A DNA stretch of 64,000 nt from Pirellulales bacterium (GTDB taxonomy: Bacteria; Planctomycetota; Planctomycetia; Pirellulales; Lacipirellulaceae): assembly GCA_022841705.1 (NCBI GenBank), contig JALHQZ010000002.1, positions 868,001 through 932,000 of the forward strand. Direction: 5' to 3'. The notes under the pieces are model-generated. The model worked only from the letters and a program-made list of their open reading frames with translations, searched no databases and was not told the origin of the DNA. Both the position numbers and the translations under genes were made by a program. Positions 62,311 to 64,000 of the stretch are shown here, one piece after another. Within the stretch, counting starts at the first letter, position 1, and every line of letters begins with the position of its first letter.

Positions 62311-62724
62311 TCAATGCGACGGCGGTCCGTAGTGTGGGACGTGGAGGGACGGATATCCGGCAATCGCCGTCCGAATCACTTCGTAGAACTCAATGTCAGC
62401 ATCCCGCCACTCATCTTCGCGAAGGCAGCCCTGAACGGCATGCCGGCAATCGCGGGCGGCACGCCAAGCCGTTTCGTTGCGTTCGGCAATCGGCTCGCCA
62501 GTGACCCGGGACAGCTTAATCCCGCCCGCGTCAACGAGCGTCAGAATCGTTTCGCGAATATGCGGCGGCAGTAGAGGCCAGGCTTCAATGAGCTGGGCGA
62601 GGGCTGGAGGGTAAGCGACATTCGTTGCCACTGGCTGACCGGCAGCGTCTGGGCGGCGCTGCCCAGATGCTGCCAAGTCAGTTAACCCATTCAGCAACTC
62701 GTTGTCATGCAACGAGTTAGAAAG
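62311..62724 (-). pseudogene. Displaced C-terminal tail of the element's integrase
   Basis: About 137 codons, opening with ACC-type L-S-N-S directly after the attachment core and running to a stop at 62311. Contains YPPALAQLIEAWPLLPPHI and RETILTLVDAGG, a helical motif like that ending other planctomycete integrases. It lies in the same frame that the integrase (24224-25558) has at the core: across a joined circle the codons CCT-CCA-CTT continue without a break. So this is the integrase's native tail, separated from its gene by integration. The only start near is a TTG at 62712; it is probably silent while integrated. Confidence 0.75.
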
Positions 62725-62748
62725 TGGAGGCGGCGGGAATCGAACCCG
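62725..62748 (-). repeat. Right attachment site, inside the intact ssrA
   Basis: Same 24 bp as 24251-24274. Here it forms the tmRNA acceptor and T-arm 3' side, so integration restores a complete tmRNA gene. Confidence 0.9.
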
Positions 62749-63084
62749 CGTCCCGCGATATCTCCACGCCAGCTTCTACGTGTGTAGTCCGTGAGTTTAA
62801 TCTCGTCCGCCGGACGCCTCACGCACGGGGCTTCTGGTGGACCAGCTTGGAACTTTATTTCGCAACCAACGTACCCAGCAGTGACTGGTTGCTAGCCGGA
62901 ATTGGTGACGGGCGTCCAGGTCGATCCGACATCAACCTCTAGCCCGGGCAGCCTGTTACTAGGCAGCCAACGCGTAGGAACCTTCGGCAATTGAAGGTAG
63001 TGACCGGCTTTTAACGTGGGCCACCGATCAACCACGACACGCCGCCAAACGCTTCGCCTATCCGGTCGAACCCAGTTCGCCCCC
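62725..63084 (-). ncRNA. ssrA: tmRNA
   Basis: 360 nt. 5' end GGGGGCG pairs with CGCCTCC at the 3' end (one G-U), and the T arm GCGGG-TTCGATT-CCCGC is normal; no CCA is encoded. The 5' part reads GGGGGCGAACUGGGUUCGAC. A tag reading frame AEGSYALAA (62962-62988) ends in TAG followed by TAA, the usual ALAA end for proteolysis. A TACAAT-like box lies at 63107-63112. Rescues stalled ribosomes. Its 3' end is the target of the element. Confidence 0.93.
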
Positions 63085-63229
63085 TGAAGCTGTTGTGCAG
63101 AACTGCATTGTACGCCGGAGCGGGGTAAGAGAACAGACTTGGCAAGTAACTGTCGCCCCGAACGCAAAAAACGAGCGGCAGGCGCAGGCCCACCGCTCGC
63201 TAACATTGTCTCGGACAGTATCCGATCGG

Positions 63230-64000
63230 TTACTTCCGGCGGCGAAGCACCAGCGCCGCGGCGCCACAGATTCCCAGCAGGAATGCCGACGGCTCCGGCA
63301 CGGCGGCGATCGCCACGGCGATGTCGCGGTAGGTTCCAGCGCCCGTGACGGGGCCGAGCAAACTGGCGGCGCCAGTCGCAAGATTCACACTGTAGAGCGA
63401 ACCCGCAGTTAGGGCCGGCGAGCCAAAAAAGTTACCGCCGGTGAGATAGGCCGTTCCCGTGGCGCCGGAGATATCAAAACCAGTGAAGCCGCCGGAATCG
63501 ACAATGTCGAAACCAAGTACGCCGACGGTATTCAGGGACCCATCGTTCGGGGGGACTTGCATCGCAAGGATATCGTTAAACGCATCCAAATCGAACAATG
63601 TTGTATTCGTCGCGCCGGCGACGCTGTTCGTGTAGGCGCCATTCACCACGGTGGCATTGTCACCCGCATTGGAATCGCCTGCGGCGAAACCGAGCGATGC
63701 ATCAGTGGCCACGAGGGCGCCCGTGTCGGGATGAACACGCTGATTATCGTCGCCACTCGTCAGCACACGGATGCGGTCGACAGTCGGATTGAAATCGATC
63801 GCTTTCGCATTCCCGTTCAATGTGAGAGGCGTCGGGGTGATGAGCGTTGACGTGCCCGTCACCGGATTGATCTTGAAAATGTTATTGGTGTTCGACAGGC
63901 CGTAGAGTTCGCCTGTCGCAGGACGCGAATCGATACTTACTAAGAATGGTCCCGAAATACCGAAGCCAGTGAGAGGAACGCTGGACGTTACGACCCTTGT
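63230..64000 (-). CDS. DUF4394 protein with PEP-CTERM tail (partial)
   Basis: The N-terminus lies outside the window. The frame continues through 63862 to the edge: IDSRPATGELYGLSNTNNIF near the edge, then NGNAKAIDFNPTVDRIRVLT, which is DUF4394 (a beta-propeller-like repeat). Ends with VPEPSAFLLG, hydrophobic helix and RRRK, the PEP-CTERM sorting signal. Probably exported and exosortase processed. Confidence 0.85.
   Translation of the reverse strand, partial: TRVVTSSVPLTGFGISGPFLVSIDSRPATGELYGLSNTNNIFKINPVTGTSTLITPTPLTLNGNAKAIDFNPTVDRIRVLTSGDDNQRVHPDTGALVATDASLGFAAGDSNAGDNATVVNGAYTNSVAGATNTTLFDLDAFNDILAMQVPPNDGSLNTVGVLGFDIVDSGGFTGFDISGATGTAYLTGGNFFGSPALTAGSLYSVNLATGAASLLGPVTGAGTYRDIAVAIAAVPEPSAFLLGICGAAALVLRRRK

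Larger units (their letters stand above)
24251..62748. mobile_element. Integrative and mobilizable element / integrating plasmid in ssrA
   Basis: Bounded by a 24-bp direct repeat made from the tmRNA 3' end. It carries a tyrosine integrase at the left edge, an excisionase-like gene, a VirD4-type coupling ATPase, a MobF relaxase-helicase, ArdC, ParA, ParB and RepA genes, iterons and a DnaA box, plus defence and stress cargo. No VirB4, VirB6 or other mating-channel gene is recognised, so transfer would need a helper. About 38.5 kb. Gene density and the many unknown genes contrast with both flanks. Confidence 0.9.

Noticed and set aside
24251..62748. A self-transmissible conjugative element
   Set aside because: No VirB4, VirB6, VirB8-10 or pilin genes were recognised; only a relaxase and a coupling protein.
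62724..62942. Open frame antisense to tmRNA with an EAAGIEPASRD start
   Set aside because: It only reads the complement of ssrA; such frames are known artefacts of tmRNA and attachment sites.
1..64000. CRISPR array
   Set aside because: No regularly spaced direct repeats were seen on either strand.

Overview
The window looks like a piece of a planctomycete chromosome (Pirellulales-like) interrupted by a 38.5 kb mobile element. The host assignment rests on the outer flanks: two proteins with PEP-CTERM sorting tails, a very long secretin with many repeated N-domains, a GspM/PilO-like protein, signal-peptide proteins of planctomycete type, GC-rich codon use and a one-piece tmRNA. No ribosomal RNA is present, so the genus cannot be fixed.

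Left chromosomal flank (1-24,250). A type II secretion/type IV pilus-type block (end of a GspL/PilN-like gene, a GspM/PilO-like gene and, further on, a 1155-residue secretin and a lipoprotein) is separated by glpX (class II fructose-1,6-bisphosphatase) and by a decayed sugar-catabolism cluster: a GntR regulator, an aldolase remnant, a truncated Ldh-type dehydrogenase and the C-terminus of a RhaT-type permease. Then come a glycine-rich BON-domain protein, a large exported protein, a FixJ-type response regulator, a cyclase-repeat protein, a chorismate-lyase-like protein, a PEP-CTERM cyclophilin, an FAD oxidoreductase, a TlpA-like thioredoxin, a GT4 glycosyltransferase, rpsR, a hotdog thioesterase, a LolD-type ATPase, a MetE-like enzyme and a sulfatase remnant.

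Mobile element (24,251-62,748). A 24-bp direct repeat marks both ends. The right copy is the 3' end of an intact ssrA (tmRNA) gene, and the left copy is the displaced original 3' end. The element carries a tyrosine integrase whose reading frame runs through the left repeat. Its natural C-terminal tail lies at the other end of the element (62,311-62,724), in frame, so excision should rebuild a protein of about 573 residues. Behind the integrase are an excisionase-like protein, a VirD4-type coupling ATPase split into two genes, a ParB-like protein and several membrane or exported proteins. The middle holds a HEAT-repeat protein, a second tyrosine recombinase, a SprT-like metalloprotease, a two-gene pair of a Shedu-type nuclease and a Ser/Thr kinase, an unusual C39-peptidase/acyl-CoA-dehydrogenase fusion, a zinc-ribbon protein with a HEPN-like motif, an ArdC-like antirestriction protein and a MobF relaxase-helicase. 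A plasmid-type replication module follows (CATG-rich upstream region, ParA, a small protein, RepA, three iterons and a perfect DnaA box). Next come an HTH regulator with an ietAS-like AAA ATPase/subtilase defence pair, a patatin phospholipase, an ECF sigma factor with a small zinc-finger protein, and a stress cargo: a DUF417/RclC-like membrane protein, a Crp/Fnr regulator and a P460 - lactonase - P460 row behind a Crp-type palindrome. There is no VirB-type transfer apparatus, so it is best read as an integrative and mobilizable element, or integrating plasmid, that needs a helper.

Right chromosomal flank (62,749-64,000). The rest of ssrA and the C-terminal part of a DUF4394/PEP-CTERM protein that runs off the window.

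Most worth following up: the integrase split by its own attachment site; the Shedu-kinase pair; the exported C39-ACAD fusion; the P460/lactonase stress island on a mobile element; and the CATG-rich segment before parA.
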